The translations under genes were made by a program, and so were the position numbers. A model generated the notes under the pieces. The model was not told where the DNA came from and made no database searches. It saw only the letters and a list, made by a program, of their open reading frames with translations. From NCBI RefSeq assembly GCF_023278565.1, contig NC_064676.1:1736001-1800000 (forward strand): a stretch of DNA of 64,000 bases, written 5' to 3'. Shown here piece by piece: positions 33,791 to 44,504 of this stretch. The first letter of the stretch is position 1, and the number at the start of each line of letters is the position of its first letter. The stretch comes from Colletotrichum lupini (taxonomy: Eukaryota; Ascomycota; Sordariomycetes; Glomerellales; Glomerellaceae).

Positions 33791-36700
33791 ATGGTAATCA
33801 ACTATACCCTCAGCTCCTCACCGCCGCCGGTGGGCAGCTCGGCAATGGGCACGTCACCGATCAGAGGCCTTCGTCGCGGTAACGACGCCGACGAGCTCGC
33901 CGACGAGACGATCCCCGAATCCCCCTACCAGACACAAGCGACGCAAATTGTCAATCGAACGTCACTCGCGTCCCAAGCCAAGACGCAACCCGATCATTCC
34001 TCCTCCCCCTCTTCGCGTTCAGTCATTGAGGTTCCCGCATCCTCTCCGTTCCAGAACAAATCCAGCTACTTCTCACGCCTCGTGCCCCCCGGCTCACGAT
34101 TTCAGCCGCCCCCCAAGTCACAAGCGCCTTCCAACCCGCGGAAGAGGCCCTCGGCGGAGCCTGTGCTCATACAAGGCTCGTCAGATGACGAAGATGATCG
34201 AACGTCCCGTGGCAATATCAGCCAGACATCTTTCAAGAAGCATGTCGCCAACTTTGAGTACGTTTCGGTGGATAAGCTGCAAAAGAAGATTGAAGAGGTT
34301 TCTGAGGCGCTCAACGGCACGATACCGGTTCAATACTATAAGGAAGCTTTGACCGCATGCCACAATAATGTTGAGGACGCAATCAACTACTTGTTGGATG
34401 GTCGGCATCTGAAGCCCAAAGTCAACAGCTTCGTGAGCTCTACCAAGCCAAGCATAACCGTTGGCGACGAAAGAACAAAGAACATGGACCGCAAGTCAGG
34501 CAGACCCGGCTCACCCAGCAAGCCAAAACTACTCGGGCGACATGCCCCGACTCTACCAACACCTTCTCGAAGCACCACCCCCTCACCACCAAAGCCCAAG
34601 CGCAGGCGCTTGATGCAAGGTCGTCGCCCCGGTAGATCTCCACCTGCGTCCCAGCAGGCTCACGAAGACGAGCCGTCCCTAGACGAGCTTGCCGCCGACA
34701 AAGTGGACGAGCCTATCATCATTCCTGATGACAATGAAGACGAGGATTTTGATAACGAGGATGAATTGAACGAGGCGGTCAAGGACAGCCTGCAGGACAA
34801 GGCTCTCCAAGCCATCAACACCAGCTCGATCGCGGATCTGTCAGCCATGACGAATATCAAGATGGACGAGCTGAAGATTATTGAGACGAAGAGGCCTTTC
34901 GATACCATTAGCGAGGTACAAGCCGTTTCGGTGGCCAAGAAGGCAAACGCTCGCAGCAGGAGGCCTAAGGTTCCAATTGGAGAGACCCTGGTCGATGCAA
35001 TCATGGAATTCACTCGCAGCGTCAATGCCATTGACGAAGTGGTAGCCGAATGCGAGAAGAAGGCGAACAAGGTCAAGCAGGAGATCAGCCGATGGGACCT
35101 CGATGTTAAGGGTCAGAAACGGAGCACACAGAGCTCCTCCACTAACAGCGATCTCCCCCTGACACCGACAAGCTTCCACACTCAAAAGCTTTCGGAGCCG
35201 CCAATCTCCTGCCAGCCGAAGTTCATGGATGGGCACTGCACTATGCGTCCCTTTCAGCTGTTCGGTCTCAACTGGATGTCCCTCCTGTACAACAGTGGCT
35301 ACGGATGCATTCTAGCCGATGAGATGGGGCTAGGCAAAACTTGCCAGGTCATTTCTCTCATCTGTCATCTTGTCGAAAACTACGAGAAAACCGGAAAGGG
35401 TGAGAGGCCGTGGCCCAATCTTGTGGTTGTACCACCGTCGACGTTCTCAAACTGGATGGGAGAGTTCCAGCGCTTTGCTCCCGACCTCTCGATTCTTGCA
35501 TATCAAGGTCCTCAAGCCGAACGTAGAGAGATAGCATACGAGATGCTCGAGAACCCGTCGGACTACCACGTCGTCTTGACGACCTATACCCAAGTCGGCT
35601 CCGAGGAGGACCTGGAGGCTCTCCGAGAGTTGCAGCCAGCCGCAGCCATCTTTGACGAGGGGCACAAGATGAAGAACCCCAAGACCAAGATTTACAAGGA
35701 CTTGATCAGGATCAAGGCCGGTTGGAGAATGCTTCTCACCGGAACACCTGTTCAGAACAACTTGATGGAAATGCTGGCGTTGTTGAACTTCATTGACCCA
35801 CTCCAGTTCAACGGTCGGATGGACCAGCTCCAGTACATGTTCAGCCAAAAGGTCACCATTCGCGATGTCAACAATGGTGCTTTCCTCTACGGCGAGCGTG
35901 TCAGCCGAGCCAGAACGATTCTGGAGCCGTTCATCCTGCAGCGTCGCAAGCAGCAGGTGCTCTCTGACATGCCGGCCAAGATTTGCAATGTCGCATACTG
36001 CGATCTGGCACCAGGAGTACAGAAGGAACTGTACGAGGACTACGAGCGACTTTTCAAGGCTGGCCCGGTCAAGAAGACGACAACCGGGCGTCAGAGCGAC
36101 CAAAACAACAGCTGGATGCAGCTTCGGAAGGCGGCTCTTCACCCGCAACTATTCCGTCGTTACTTTGACAACAAGAAGGTTGAGAAGATGGCGAATATTT
36201 TAATGCGAGAGGTTCCGCAATCCGAGCTGCAACAACCGCGGATTGACCATCTCATTGGGGAGCTGCAAAATTCTTCCGATTTCGAGCTGCATCTCTGGTG
36301 CCGTGATTACGCTTGTATCAGGCATCTTGACGTCCCTGAGGGTTCTTGGATGGACAGTGGCAAGGTCGTCAAGCTACTAGAGCTCATCCACCAGTATCGC
36401 GACAACGGCGACCGCGTCCTCGTCTTCAGCAAATTTGCAAAGGTCATTGAGATCCTACGGGAGGTCCTTCACACCGATAACATCAGGCACTGCGTCTTAT
36501 ATGGCCAGACCAACGTCGCCGAGCGCCAGGATCTGATTGACGAGTTCAACAACGATACAGATATCACAGCCTTTTTGCTCACGACGGGCGCTGGTGGCAC
36601 TGGCATCAACCTGACCTCTGCCAATAAGATCATCATCTTTGATCAATCCGACAACCCGCAGGACGACATTCAGGCCGAGAACCGAGCTCACCGCCTCGGC

Positions 36701-36898
36701 CAGACGCGGGATGTGGAGGTGATTCGCTTGCTGACATCGCACACCATTGAGGAGCTCATCTATAAAGCCTGCCAGAAGAAGATTGAGCTCGCCGAGAAGG
36801 TCACTGGTGCGGTGGAGGATTTGGACGACAAGAATGCCGAGGAGAACTTGGAGAAGGAGGTTCGAAAGATGATGGCGGATCAGTTGACTCCTTCATGA
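33791..36898 (+). CDS. FUN30: SNF2-family chromatin remodeller Fun30 (SMARCAD1-like)
   Basis: Single exon of 1035 residues from the ATG in gccATGG context at 33791; the frame upstream has no ATG. Order: disordered N-terminus with a Ser-rich acidic patch, a CUE ubiquitin-binding domain (~160-205, KLQKKIEEVSEALNGTIP...NYLLDG), a basic linker, then the SNF2 ATPase. Walker A is DEMGLGKT (510-517). The Walker B box is DEGH (622-625), the variant typical of Fun30/SMARCAD1 in place of DEAH. LLTGTPVQNN, a C-lobe with LLTTGAGGTGINLTSANK, and QAENRAHRLGQTRDVEV (961 on) follow. Fun30 slides nucleosomes and exchanges histone dimers, supporting heterochromatin and long-range resection at double-strand breaks. 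Lack of introns is normal for this gene. Confidence 0.97.
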   Translation: MVINYTLSSSPPPVGSSAMGTSPIRGLRRGNDADELADETIPESPYQTQATQIVNRTSLASQAKTQPDHSSSPSSRSVIEVPASSPFQNKSSYFSRLVPPGSRFQPPPKSQAPSNPRKRPSAEPVLIQGSSDDEDDRTSRGNISQTSFKKHVANFEYVSVDKLQKKIEEVSEALNGTIPVQYYKEALTACHNNVEDAINYLLDGRHLKPKVNSFVSSTKPSITVGDERTKNMDRKSGRPGSPSKPKLLGRHAPTLPTPSRSTTPSPPKPKRRRLMQGRRPGRSPPASQQAHEDEPSLDELAADKVDEPIIIPDDNEDEDFDNEDELNEAVKDSLQDKALQAINTSSIADLSAMTNIKMDELKIIETKRPFDTISEVQAVSVAKKANARSRRPKVPIGETLVDAIMEFTRSVNAIDEVVAECEKKANKVKQEISRWDLDVKGQKRSTQSSSTNSDLPLTPTSFHTQKLSEPPISCQPKFMDGHCTMRPFQLFGLNWMSLLYNSGYGCILADEMGLGKTCQVISLICHLVENYEKTGKGERPWPNLVVVPPSTFSNWMGEFQRFAPDLSILAYQGPQAERREIAYEMLENPSDYHVVLTTYTQVGSEEDLEALRELQPAAAIFDEGHKMKNPKTKIYKDLIRIKAGWRMLLTGTPVQNNLMEMLALLNFIDPLQFNGRMDQLQYMFSQKVTIRDVNNGAFLYGERVSRARTILEPFILQRRKQQVLSDMPAKICNVAYCDLAPGVQKELYEDYERLFKAGPVKKTTTGRQSDQNNSWMQLRKAALHPQLFRRYFDNKKVEKMANILMREVPQSELQQPRIDHLIGELQNSSDFELHLWCRDYACIRHLDVPEGSWMDSGKVVKLLELIHQYRDNGDRVLVFSKFAKVIEILREVLHTDNIRHCVLYGQTNVAERQDLIDEFNNDTDITAFLLTTGAGGTGINLTSANKIIIFDQSDNPQDDIQAENRAHRLGQTRDVEVIRLLTSHTIEELIYKACQKKIELAEKVTGAVEDLDDKNAEENLEKEVRKMMADQLTPS

Positions 36899-37556
36899 TT
36901 CGACGTCTTCTCTCATCTTGAGACAAAAAGAGATCATTTTATTTGATTCGACTCGACACACTTTCCGCATTCATTCCGGTTGACCGCCTTTGCGGCCTAC
37001 ATTACATCCGTCCAGCGTTGTTCAGAGTTGTACGACATAGTACCACAACATTGAGAGCGAGCGAGTAGGGGGTCCAGAGACATTTGTATTAATCATGGCA
37101 AGAGAGACATGAGGCACCACTAAGAGTGCCAGGTTTATATTTCAGAGATGACCGGCGAGGAGGGACCCAAGACAAGGAGTGAGTGGAGGGGAGGCCGCGG
37201 GGGGAGGCGTGGGTAGTCCTCCTTAGCTTTGGGATAATGGTCCGGACAAAGGATAGAAAAGACAAGACTTATTCGGTCTAGACGATAGACGAGGATCGGG
37301 GCCTATCAGGGCAACCTCGGCTGAATGAAATACATGAATTGCATCAAGTCTCACACGGTCTCCCGGGCCTCAAATTGCTATAAATGGCAGCTTACGAGCC
37401 AGCCGACATTGTTGAATCAACATGGTATTAGGCAGTGAGGTAGACAATTAGGATTGGTGCCCATTAGTGGTAGTGGCACAGAATCTAAAACTACTACATA
37501 AAGTCAAGCCCTTTTCCTGATCTTCGCAAGCAGTAACAACATCCCATGCGTGGATG
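36899..37556. other. Convergent 3' flanks of FUN30 and the 882-residue unknown
   Basis: 658 bp between converging stops, with no supportable gene. Confidence 0.55.
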
Positions 37557-40304
37557 TCACTGTGCTGCTGCTCTTGCTTCCCTGGCAGCTTTAGATTGTC
37601 GAATCTGTGCCTTGAGTTTCCTCGAGTCGGCTCTCCTGTTCCTCGCGCGCTCTTTGGCTGGATCCGGTTGGGCCTCTTCACCCAGCGTTTCAAAGGCCTT
37701 CAAGTCTGCTAAGAATCGACGAATGCGCACACCCGTCTTTTGTCGGATCCATGCGTCGACCTCTTCGTTACAAGCAGCCGATATGGCGATGTGGAGACCT
37801 CGCAAAACATCTCTGTCATCAATGTCTTTGTCGTCCTGCTCCTTGGGGTCCGAGTTATCACTACCTCGCAGCGGTTCTCGTCCCTCTTCGGGTTGTTCGG
37901 CTGAGGGTAAGGGAGCTTCCTCGTCAACGGGCTCTGGGAGTGGCTCGTCATGTTCGGCTTCTGCAGCCATGTAGGGAATAGCTTGTGCCTCCAAGTCGTG
38001 TCCTCTGAGTGTCTCATGCCTGGATCGCCTGGCTTCTTGCATCTCCATTTCCCGTGAAGCGGCTTCCATGGCTACCTCAAGTGACGAGGATGAGCTCAAG
38101 GTCAGTTTCCATGTGGACGGTAGAGCAGGGTTAGGTGTGATAGTTCCGCGACTCGTCTGAGCCGACCATTCTCTTCTTTCCACTTCTGTTGCGGGTCCCG
38201 GCAGGCTTCTGAACATCCTCCCAGATTGGAAAATTGGCGGATGCTCAAAATCCGTTTGTGTAGGCTTGTTCAGAAGAGCGGCCTTTTCCTTAGCCTTGCG
38301 TTCGGGCTGCCTGATCGAAACCCTGAGAGGCTTGTCTACAACGCCAGCTGGCTTTTTCGACCCTGTGGAGATTTTGGTATTGTATGACTCCTGAGCCTGT
38401 ACTTCGACAGTGTTCTCGTCTGACTCTGATAATACGGTGGCTTTCACTGGTCTTTTGGCCTTGATAGGAAGGGCTTTATCTCCTGGTGGGAAGTTTTCCT
38501 GATCTGAAAACACGTTTTGCTGAGACTCCTTACGTATCCCCTTAGGGGCTGAAGATTCGAGCTTTGGCGCCTTTGATTGCTTCCTCAAACGATCGATACG
38601 AGCTTGGGCCCTTGGAGGTATGGGCGGTTTATCGTCCTCCAAGCCATGAGGTACCGCTTTCCTTGGAGACTTGCTTTTGGGACTTGGTGCTTCTGTCTCG
38701 TTGCGAGAAGGGGGAGCCTCCCTGAGTGGCCGATAGGTTGATGGACGCTGTGCCGTGTTGCCGTGCCATGTTTTGGCTCGAACATCTCGAGAGGCTTTCT
38801 CACCTTTGAAAGAGTCAGCAACGATTTGGCCGACGATTATAGAGCTCGACTTACGCCAGCCCTGTAGCGCCTCTGTCTTCTGGGGGTAGACTGGTTCCCA
38901 CTTTGCCAATATCTTGTTTGGCGTGTCAATTGTTGTCGGCGTCGGAGCGGGAGGTAGCCGACCCGTTGGCATGTCGATCGATTGGTCTCTCGTATTTTGG
39001 AAGCAAGGTAGGTTACAACATCTCGAAGTAGAACTTTCCTTCTTGGCGGGAACTTCGTCGATAAAGGCGAGCTCCCAGGCGTCTGGTTGTGCAAAGGCAA
39101 CCTGCGTACCAGAAGTTGATGAATCGGATGAGCTTGTTGAAGCGCTCCTCAAGCCATTAAGCTGAAGGTGGCCTGGTTCAGCTTGTTTTCTGGTGTCCCT
39201 AGAGCGATTCGAGATTGGCTCTGCTTCGATGTCTGGTGGATTCTTCGTCTTCATGTCCATTTTGGGAGACGGTTTGGGCGGCGACTTCTGACGCTGCTGT
39301 TCAGAAGTCACTGCTAGACCAACAGCTTGGAACTGTTCCTCATACGGAAGAAGAGCTGTAACTGTGTGAAGCGATATAACCGACTCTGGTGTCGGGGTAG
39401 AGACAGGTAGCTCTCCTGCAGCTTTTCTACGTTCAGCATATATCTCTAGTTGCCGTGCGAAACGATTCACTTCCCGGCGCCGGCTGGAGGTTCTCGATAG
39501 AGGTTGAGGTGCTCGGAAAGATTGGTTTGATGATTTATTTGATGGCGAAGCAACAAGGGATACTCGACTCTGCTGCGAAAGACTCCGACGAACAGCTTCC
39601 TACAGCTGTGGATCAGCAACTCCGAGTCTTCTCTCGTGGGATGCCACCGATTCGCTGTGCTGAAAGGTGTGGCCAGAATCCACCATGGCCGACAGAGGGT
39701 GACCTCGGATTCTGGATGGACTGTTGCCAAAGTTGGGCGGTTTTGGCTGACTTGGGGATCCCGAAGGACCTGCAACTGGTCTTCTACGGACGGGACGTGG
39801 CTCTGATGCCCGATTTGGAACAGCACGTTGGTAGCGAAAAGAAGAGCCTCGTGGTCTCGGCGATCTAGGACCGGCTTGAACCGCAGGGTCCATCGCGATA
39901 TACCACGCAGGTGGCGTCCGTTGTATTGAGGGTCTGTTGTGCCTTCGAGAGGTCGGCGTCAAGGGCTGAAGAGCGTCCGAGGCCACAATACTGCGCAGTC
40001 TTTCTAGCTCTCGCTCTTGGGAGACGATGATCGGGACAAGTTGGCTCGCTCTTCTCGCGGATGCTACAGTGATACGAGAGCCGGTAACCTTACCGGATGG
40101 GAGCCTGGCTCTGCTGGCGCGCTCTGTATGTACAATTATGCGTTGCTGACGACGGAGACTCTCGACAGACCGACTTATGGGCTTGCGGAAGACGTCTTCT
40201 GCTGCCTGGTGTGCTTGTGTCGGCTCAGATTTAAGAATGGGCGGCGGTGGTGAACAAGGTGAAATACAATTGCAGTCTCGGAAGACTCTATCGCAATCAA
40301 GCAT
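37557..40304 (-). CDS. Uncharacterised Sordariomycete-type protein, 882 residues
   Basis: Proposed exons complement(37557..38803, 38855..39599, 39648..40304). The frame runs from MLDCDRVFRDCNCISP to an Ala/Arg/Lys-rich end, with one TAG at 39600-39602. A 48-nt intron (donor GTGGCA, weak; end CTGTAG) removes that stop in frame. A second intron (38804-38854) has a perfect GTAAGT donor, GCTGAC branch and AAAG acceptor; it is 51 nt and stopless, so the unspliced frame hides it. The protein is largely disordered: SRSP/PRPRG-rich N-terminus, an ordered-looking EVNRFARQLEIYAERR segment, and a C-terminal block (DVLRGLHIAISAACNEEVD... KTGVRIRRFLADLKAFETLG) with helical character. There is no catalytic motif or membrane span. 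Function unknown; intron 1 is the weakest point. Confidence 0.65.
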
Positions 40305-40553
40305 CGTCCATGCTCGCTGCACTGGAATAGTAGCGATGGATCCAAAGAAGAATTTGCGTTGGTATCATGTGGTTTAGGTAACAAAAACGTAGCATAGGAG
40401 AGACATATGGTGATACAGAGGGGAGGCAGTCGGTGCTGTGCCTTGCGCGTGGCCCTGGACATTAAAGTCGACGTTCCTTCCCAACATTACACGGAACCGT
40501 GTGAAGAAGGATGTGAATAAGCCCAGTTTCTTGGCATGAGGATGGTGGTTTCT

Positions 40554-40919
40554 TCACCGGCTGATGTCCTTGATACTCGGTGAAGAGTACGTCTCGAGCT
40601 GGCGGCGGCCCTTCCGCAATAAATGCTCTACAACGGAGAAGTCGCGCTTGTCGACCGTAATGTACCTTTCAAACTCTGTCCTAATGTGTTGGTCAGTATG
40701 GTGGTATGCGGCACATAAGAAAGCTGGTGCACAAGCTTGCCTGGCAAAAGATTGAAAATGAGGTCGTGCAGTCTATAACGGTATCAACATCTCACATGCA
40801 AGTCGAAGACGTTGAAGAAATGTTACCTCTGGCTTCTTCCGAATTTCCCGGATACATTGTCGATAGAGTGCCAAAACCTCCCGTTGAAGGCCAGAAAGAC
40901 CGCGCTTCGGTACTGCCAT
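40554..40919 (-). CDS. SDHAF1: Succinate dehydrogenase assembly factor 1 (LYR protein)
   Basis: Three exons, complement(40554..40680, 40741..40772, 40827..40919), give 83 residues. None forms a long open frame. The protein begins MAVPKRGLSGLQREVLALYRQ, holding the LYR motif (18-20), and continues with REIRKKPE. The 32-nt exon 2 adds TARPHFQSFA, and exon 3 adds TEFERYITVDKRDFSVVEHL and the basic LLRKGRRQLETY. This is the SDHAF1/Sdh6 pattern (LYR, then an Arg-rich RRGRRQL-like end). The family promotes Fe-S delivery to SDHB in the matrix during complex II assembly. Intron 1 is GTAACA...TATAG. Intron 2 begins GCAAGC and ends TTAG, a GC-AG intron following AG, the usual context of that class. Divergent from the FAH-family gene. 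Confidence 0.9.
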
Positions 40920-41667
40920 CTCGAACGTCAAATCGGCGTTACTGCGGAAGGAATGCTCTTCTGATGGTTCATGAGAGGACCGTAATGAGAAAGTTCGGAT
41001 GTTGAATCATTGATGTCAACCATAGGAAAGAGAGCTCCATCGTTGTAGCTCGGGCCAATGAGGAACGGCGGAAGTCGGAGGTCGATTAGATGACTAAGCA
41101 GCAGCATTGGCATTGGCATGATGCTGGAAGGGGCAAAAGTAAGTAGTGCCCCTTCCCTTAAAAGGGTGTTTGAGCAAACCTAGGTAGTCTTATGAACCCC
41201 GTAAAGTACTCTCTTCTGCCTGTCCATAGCAGTAACCCAGAAACTGTCAACTCTAGCTTTTGATGCTGGAAGGAGCTCCTCGGAATTGTGGAGTCGCATC
41301 CGGAAGAGGTGCACACCTGTAGTGCTGCGCAGCTGCCGGAAGCTCAAGGCGTAATGATGCCGATGCATTAGCCGGCGCGCCAGAGTGCTACGCAATTCAC
41401 TTCGCTCTGGCGCATCTGACGCCGAACAGCGAGCCGGGGTTTAGCTCTGGAATCCGTGCTCTATGGGGGGGGGGTGTGGGGTCGACGGATGGTAATCGGA
41501 GGCTTCACGTTCGTGGGGTCCAGTCGCTACAGCGTCCCGTCTTCGGCTCCTCTCCCGATATTTGTCACATTCTATCACCTGCAACATATTCTCATCTACT
41601 GTACCATTATCTTGCTTGGTTTCTTCTTCAGCCTGTACCACAAACTTGCAGTTGATTAGTCGTAAAT
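40920..41667. promoter_or_regulatory. Divergent region SDHAF1 / FAH-family gene
   Basis: 748 bp between the two start codons. It includes a G10 run (41465-41474) about 195 bp before the FAH-family ATG. No coding signal. Confidence 0.5.
41465..41474. repeat. G10 homopolymer in promoter region
   Basis: Ten consecutive G followed by a further GGGG after TGT. A possible quadruplex-forming element. Confidence 0.85.
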
Positions 41668-42826
41668 ATGGCCTCATTTTCCGTGAGTCAATCGCTGCCC
41701 AGGAGTGACTGACAGCAGCCGATATACTGACTCTCACACCAGAGACTCGTTCGCTTCCTTGCCCGGGACGGCAAGACGTACTACGGCGATGCAATTCTGC
41801 CGAGCGGCGTCACTGACATCGCCAAGGCGAGGCAAGCCAGAATCGTGACGGGCGACATCTTTGGAAGACACGACGTCACAGAAAACGTCGCCGACATCCG
41901 CCTTCTGCTGTCCCCCCTTGCGCCTGAGCACGTCAAGACTGTACGGTGCCTCGGCCTCAACTATGCCAACCACGCCAAGGAGGTGAGATTAGAGCCAAAG
42001 AACCCTGGAAATGGCTCTGCACAAATAGCTAACAGCACTCCTTAGTCAAACATGGCAATTCCCAAATTCCCAGTTCTCTTCGTAAGTCGTCGTCGTTCGT
42101 TGAGGAAAGAAGAAAATGGTAGACTGATTTCTCCCAGTACAAGCCTGTGACCTCTCTGGCTGGACCGACTGACCCTGTTCCCGTGCACCCGATTGCTCAG
42201 ACTGGCAGCACGCTGGACTACGAGTGCGAACTGGTCATCGTCATTGGCAAGACCGCTGCGGATGTCTCTGAGGACGATGCCCTCAACTACGTCCTCGGCT
42301 ACGCCGTGGGCAACGATGTGTCACACCGCGAGTGGCAAATCCAGCGTGGCGGCGGTCAGTGGTCTCTCGGGAAAGGCTTTGACGGCTGGGCGCCGTTCGG
42401 GCCTGGCATTGTGACCAACAAGGTCATCAAGGATCCTCAAAACCTCAAGATCTTTACCAAGGTCAACGGGGAGACCGTTCAGGTGGGTGTTGGACCGCAG
42501 GCAACGAAGTGTGGGTTCAGAACTGACGAATGGGCCAGAATAATAACACCAAAGACATGATCTTTGGCATCAAGAAGACAATCTCCTTCTTGAGCCAGGG
42601 CACTACCCTGCTCCCGGGAGACGTCATCTTCACCGGAACGTAAGTAGATCAACGAAGAGCCCTAGCCGACCCCATGACTGACGGTATATGTAGTCCCGAG
42701 GGCGTTGGCATGGGTCGCAAGCCCCAATTGTGGCTCAAGGACGGAGACGTTGTTGAAGTTGGCCTTGAGAATGTGGGCTCTTGCATCAACAAGATCGAGT
42801 TCAGCAAGGTCAAGTCAAAGATTTAG
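41668..42826 (+). CDS. Fumarylacetoacetate hydrolase family protein (FAHD1-like)
   Basis: Six exons, 41668..41682, 41743..41982, 42046..42081, 42138..42482, 42539..42639 and 42694..42826, give 289 residues. Exon 1 is 15 nt (MASFS) and exon 3 is 36 nt ([12 protein letters not shown]). All donors are GTGAG/GTAAG/GTGGG and all acceptors YAG. Family landmarks: [12 protein letters not shown], an acidic metal site in [41 protein letters not shown], and [18 protein letters not shown]. This is the short FAHD1/YcgM-type fold (C-terminal domain only), so it is unlikely to be true fumarylacetoacetase of tyrosine breakdown. Family members include acylpyruvases and oxaloacetate decarboxylases; the substrate is not readable here. 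It is probably cytosolic or mitochondrial with no clear targeting signal. Confidence 0.92.
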
Positions 42827-43204
42827 GGATGGAGCTGAAAGTGGCGGGGAGGTGCATTGTACCAATTGCTAAGATAATGGTCATTTGTCAACTGAAATCT
42901 GTTGTTTCATATGGAGTCTAAACAAACTTGGCTGAGGCAGCGAGATGGCGCTCCCCGAATTTGCGGCCGAAGTAGCACGCGTTGGCGTATCGAAACATAG
43001 AGAACCTGTAGATGCCTGATGCCGAGTTCCTTGGAAGGTGGCAAGCTTCCTTCATTATGAGCTATGCAAATTGCGGCGGCTCTTCCCATCATGGAAAGTA
43101 CACACAACATGGGCAATTAGTGAATCGAGAGTACCTCATGCTCGACGAAGTCAAAAAAGAAAAAGAAAAAGCACCTTAAAAAGATATCGAATTGGTTACT
43201 TTCA
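42827..43204. other. 3' flank of FAH-family gene up to tRNA-Gly
   Basis: 378 bp; 3' UTR and spacer. Immediately before the tRNA 3' end lies an A-rich stretch (43150-43170). On the minus strand this reads as a T-rich tract just past the tRNA, suitable for RNA polymerase III termination. Confidence 0.5.
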
Positions 43205-43291
43205 TGCATCCGCCGATAATCGAAATCGGGTCCCTTGCTAACCGCGGAGAGTCATGGAAGGCAAGGATGATAACCACTACACTACAGATGC
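43205..43291 (-). tRNA. tRNA-Gly(UCC) with a 15-nt intron
   Basis: The minus strand folds as a full cloverleaf. The acceptor arm GCATCTG pairs with CGGATGC (one T.G), with discriminator A. The D arm contains AGTGGTTATCA. The anticodon stem is CTTGC/GCAAG with loop CTTCCAA, so positions 34-36 read TCC. The T arm is CCGAT/ATCGG with loop TTCGATT. The intron occupies 43240..43254, directly after A37, the canonical tRNA intron site. The mature molecule is 72 nt, normal for tRNA-Gly, and carries the internal B-box-like TTCGATT element. The T stem is AT-richer than the usual CCGGG pairing but fully paired. Confidence 0.93.
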
Positions 43292-44504
43292 TGGTGAAAA
43301 TTGCACCGGGTTTGGCACCTATGGATCATTGAGCCAGGTCAGGCAGGAAGGATCGGCTTGTGGTCCGTGCCCCAATCTCAAACTTCAGGCAGGCGTTCCT
43401 CATCCTCACTCTTTCGTCTCTGTCCAGCTTCAGACGGAAATCAGAAATCATAGACGGAAGAGAAAGTCACGCCTTTAAACTTTCATCTAGAGCTATTTTG
43501 AATATTCCTTTGTCATTTCTTTATATGCTCTAGGCTGACACCATTCCAGCTCCCTACCAAGGACGTCAATCTATGCCGTAATCGGCGGAAACTCGGCCTG
43601 CAAGGCACAGCAGCGCGAGTACGACATGATCCCACGACGTATTATCACCGACTGGAACATTTCACCATCAGCCAAACTATCCATAACCAATCTTCAGGAG
43701 GCTAAGCGTTGCGTGACATACCTTCTAATGGCACCAAGCAACCCATTCGGTGACCAACTGCGGCAGTTATTACAGACTGACCTCCAGGGCGCACTGCACT
43801 GCCCGCGCGCTAAGTAGCCGAACGTGCCCAGCTCCGCCCCCAACACCAACGCAGCCCACTCGCAGCCAGCTCGGCCTTCTTCGCGATGTTTATCTTCAAG
43901 ACACGAGACTCAACCAACCAGGTCTCGCCTCGCGACATCGTGCTTGACGAGTCTGCCTTGATCTAATCAGCTCCCGGTTGGCGGGCTACCAACCCATTTT
44001 GTCCGGGGCCAAGTTCGCAAAACGATAGAGCCGATCTTGGCCGCCGCCAATGCTATGGTAACTTTATGTGGTGTTTCTCCATACCACCTCCACGCCTCTT
44101 TCGACAGTCTAGCAGTGCAGCTGGGGCAGATTCAGCCCTGTGGTCTGTGAGCTGTCATCAGGGTGCCTCGTCGTTGATCCCCCAAAAATGGGGATCTCTT
44201 CAAGCTTGTCATGAGGCTCGGAGGAGCCGCCGACTGCACCTTGGCTTCCTTCATGCTCCGCTTTCCGCTCACGCCATGTAGAGAGACTCTTACGTTTCGT
44301 TGGTGGGATTGTTTAGATTCTCCATATCCATATCTTCCGCCAGGGCTCTGGTATGAGACACACTTCTACCTAGATAGATACTTTTCCCGCTCTTGATGGA
44401 CTGTTCGGCGTGGCGTTTAGTTATTTGTGCTCTTCTCTCCGTTCTCTATCGGCGAAGAGCCAAAATCTACATCCTACCTAAGACAGCATCTTATACCCAA
44501 GTAC
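43292..44504. other. Intergenic: tRNA-Gly upstream and RBR gene upstream region
   Basis: 1.2 kb. Only short frames are present, none with a domain. It should hold the promoter of the RBR gene. Nothing else was recognised. Confidence 0.5.

Noticed and set aside
39455..39868. 137-codon plus-strand frame
   Set aside because: Antisense to the 882-residue unknown protein, whose frame is longer and continues on both sides.
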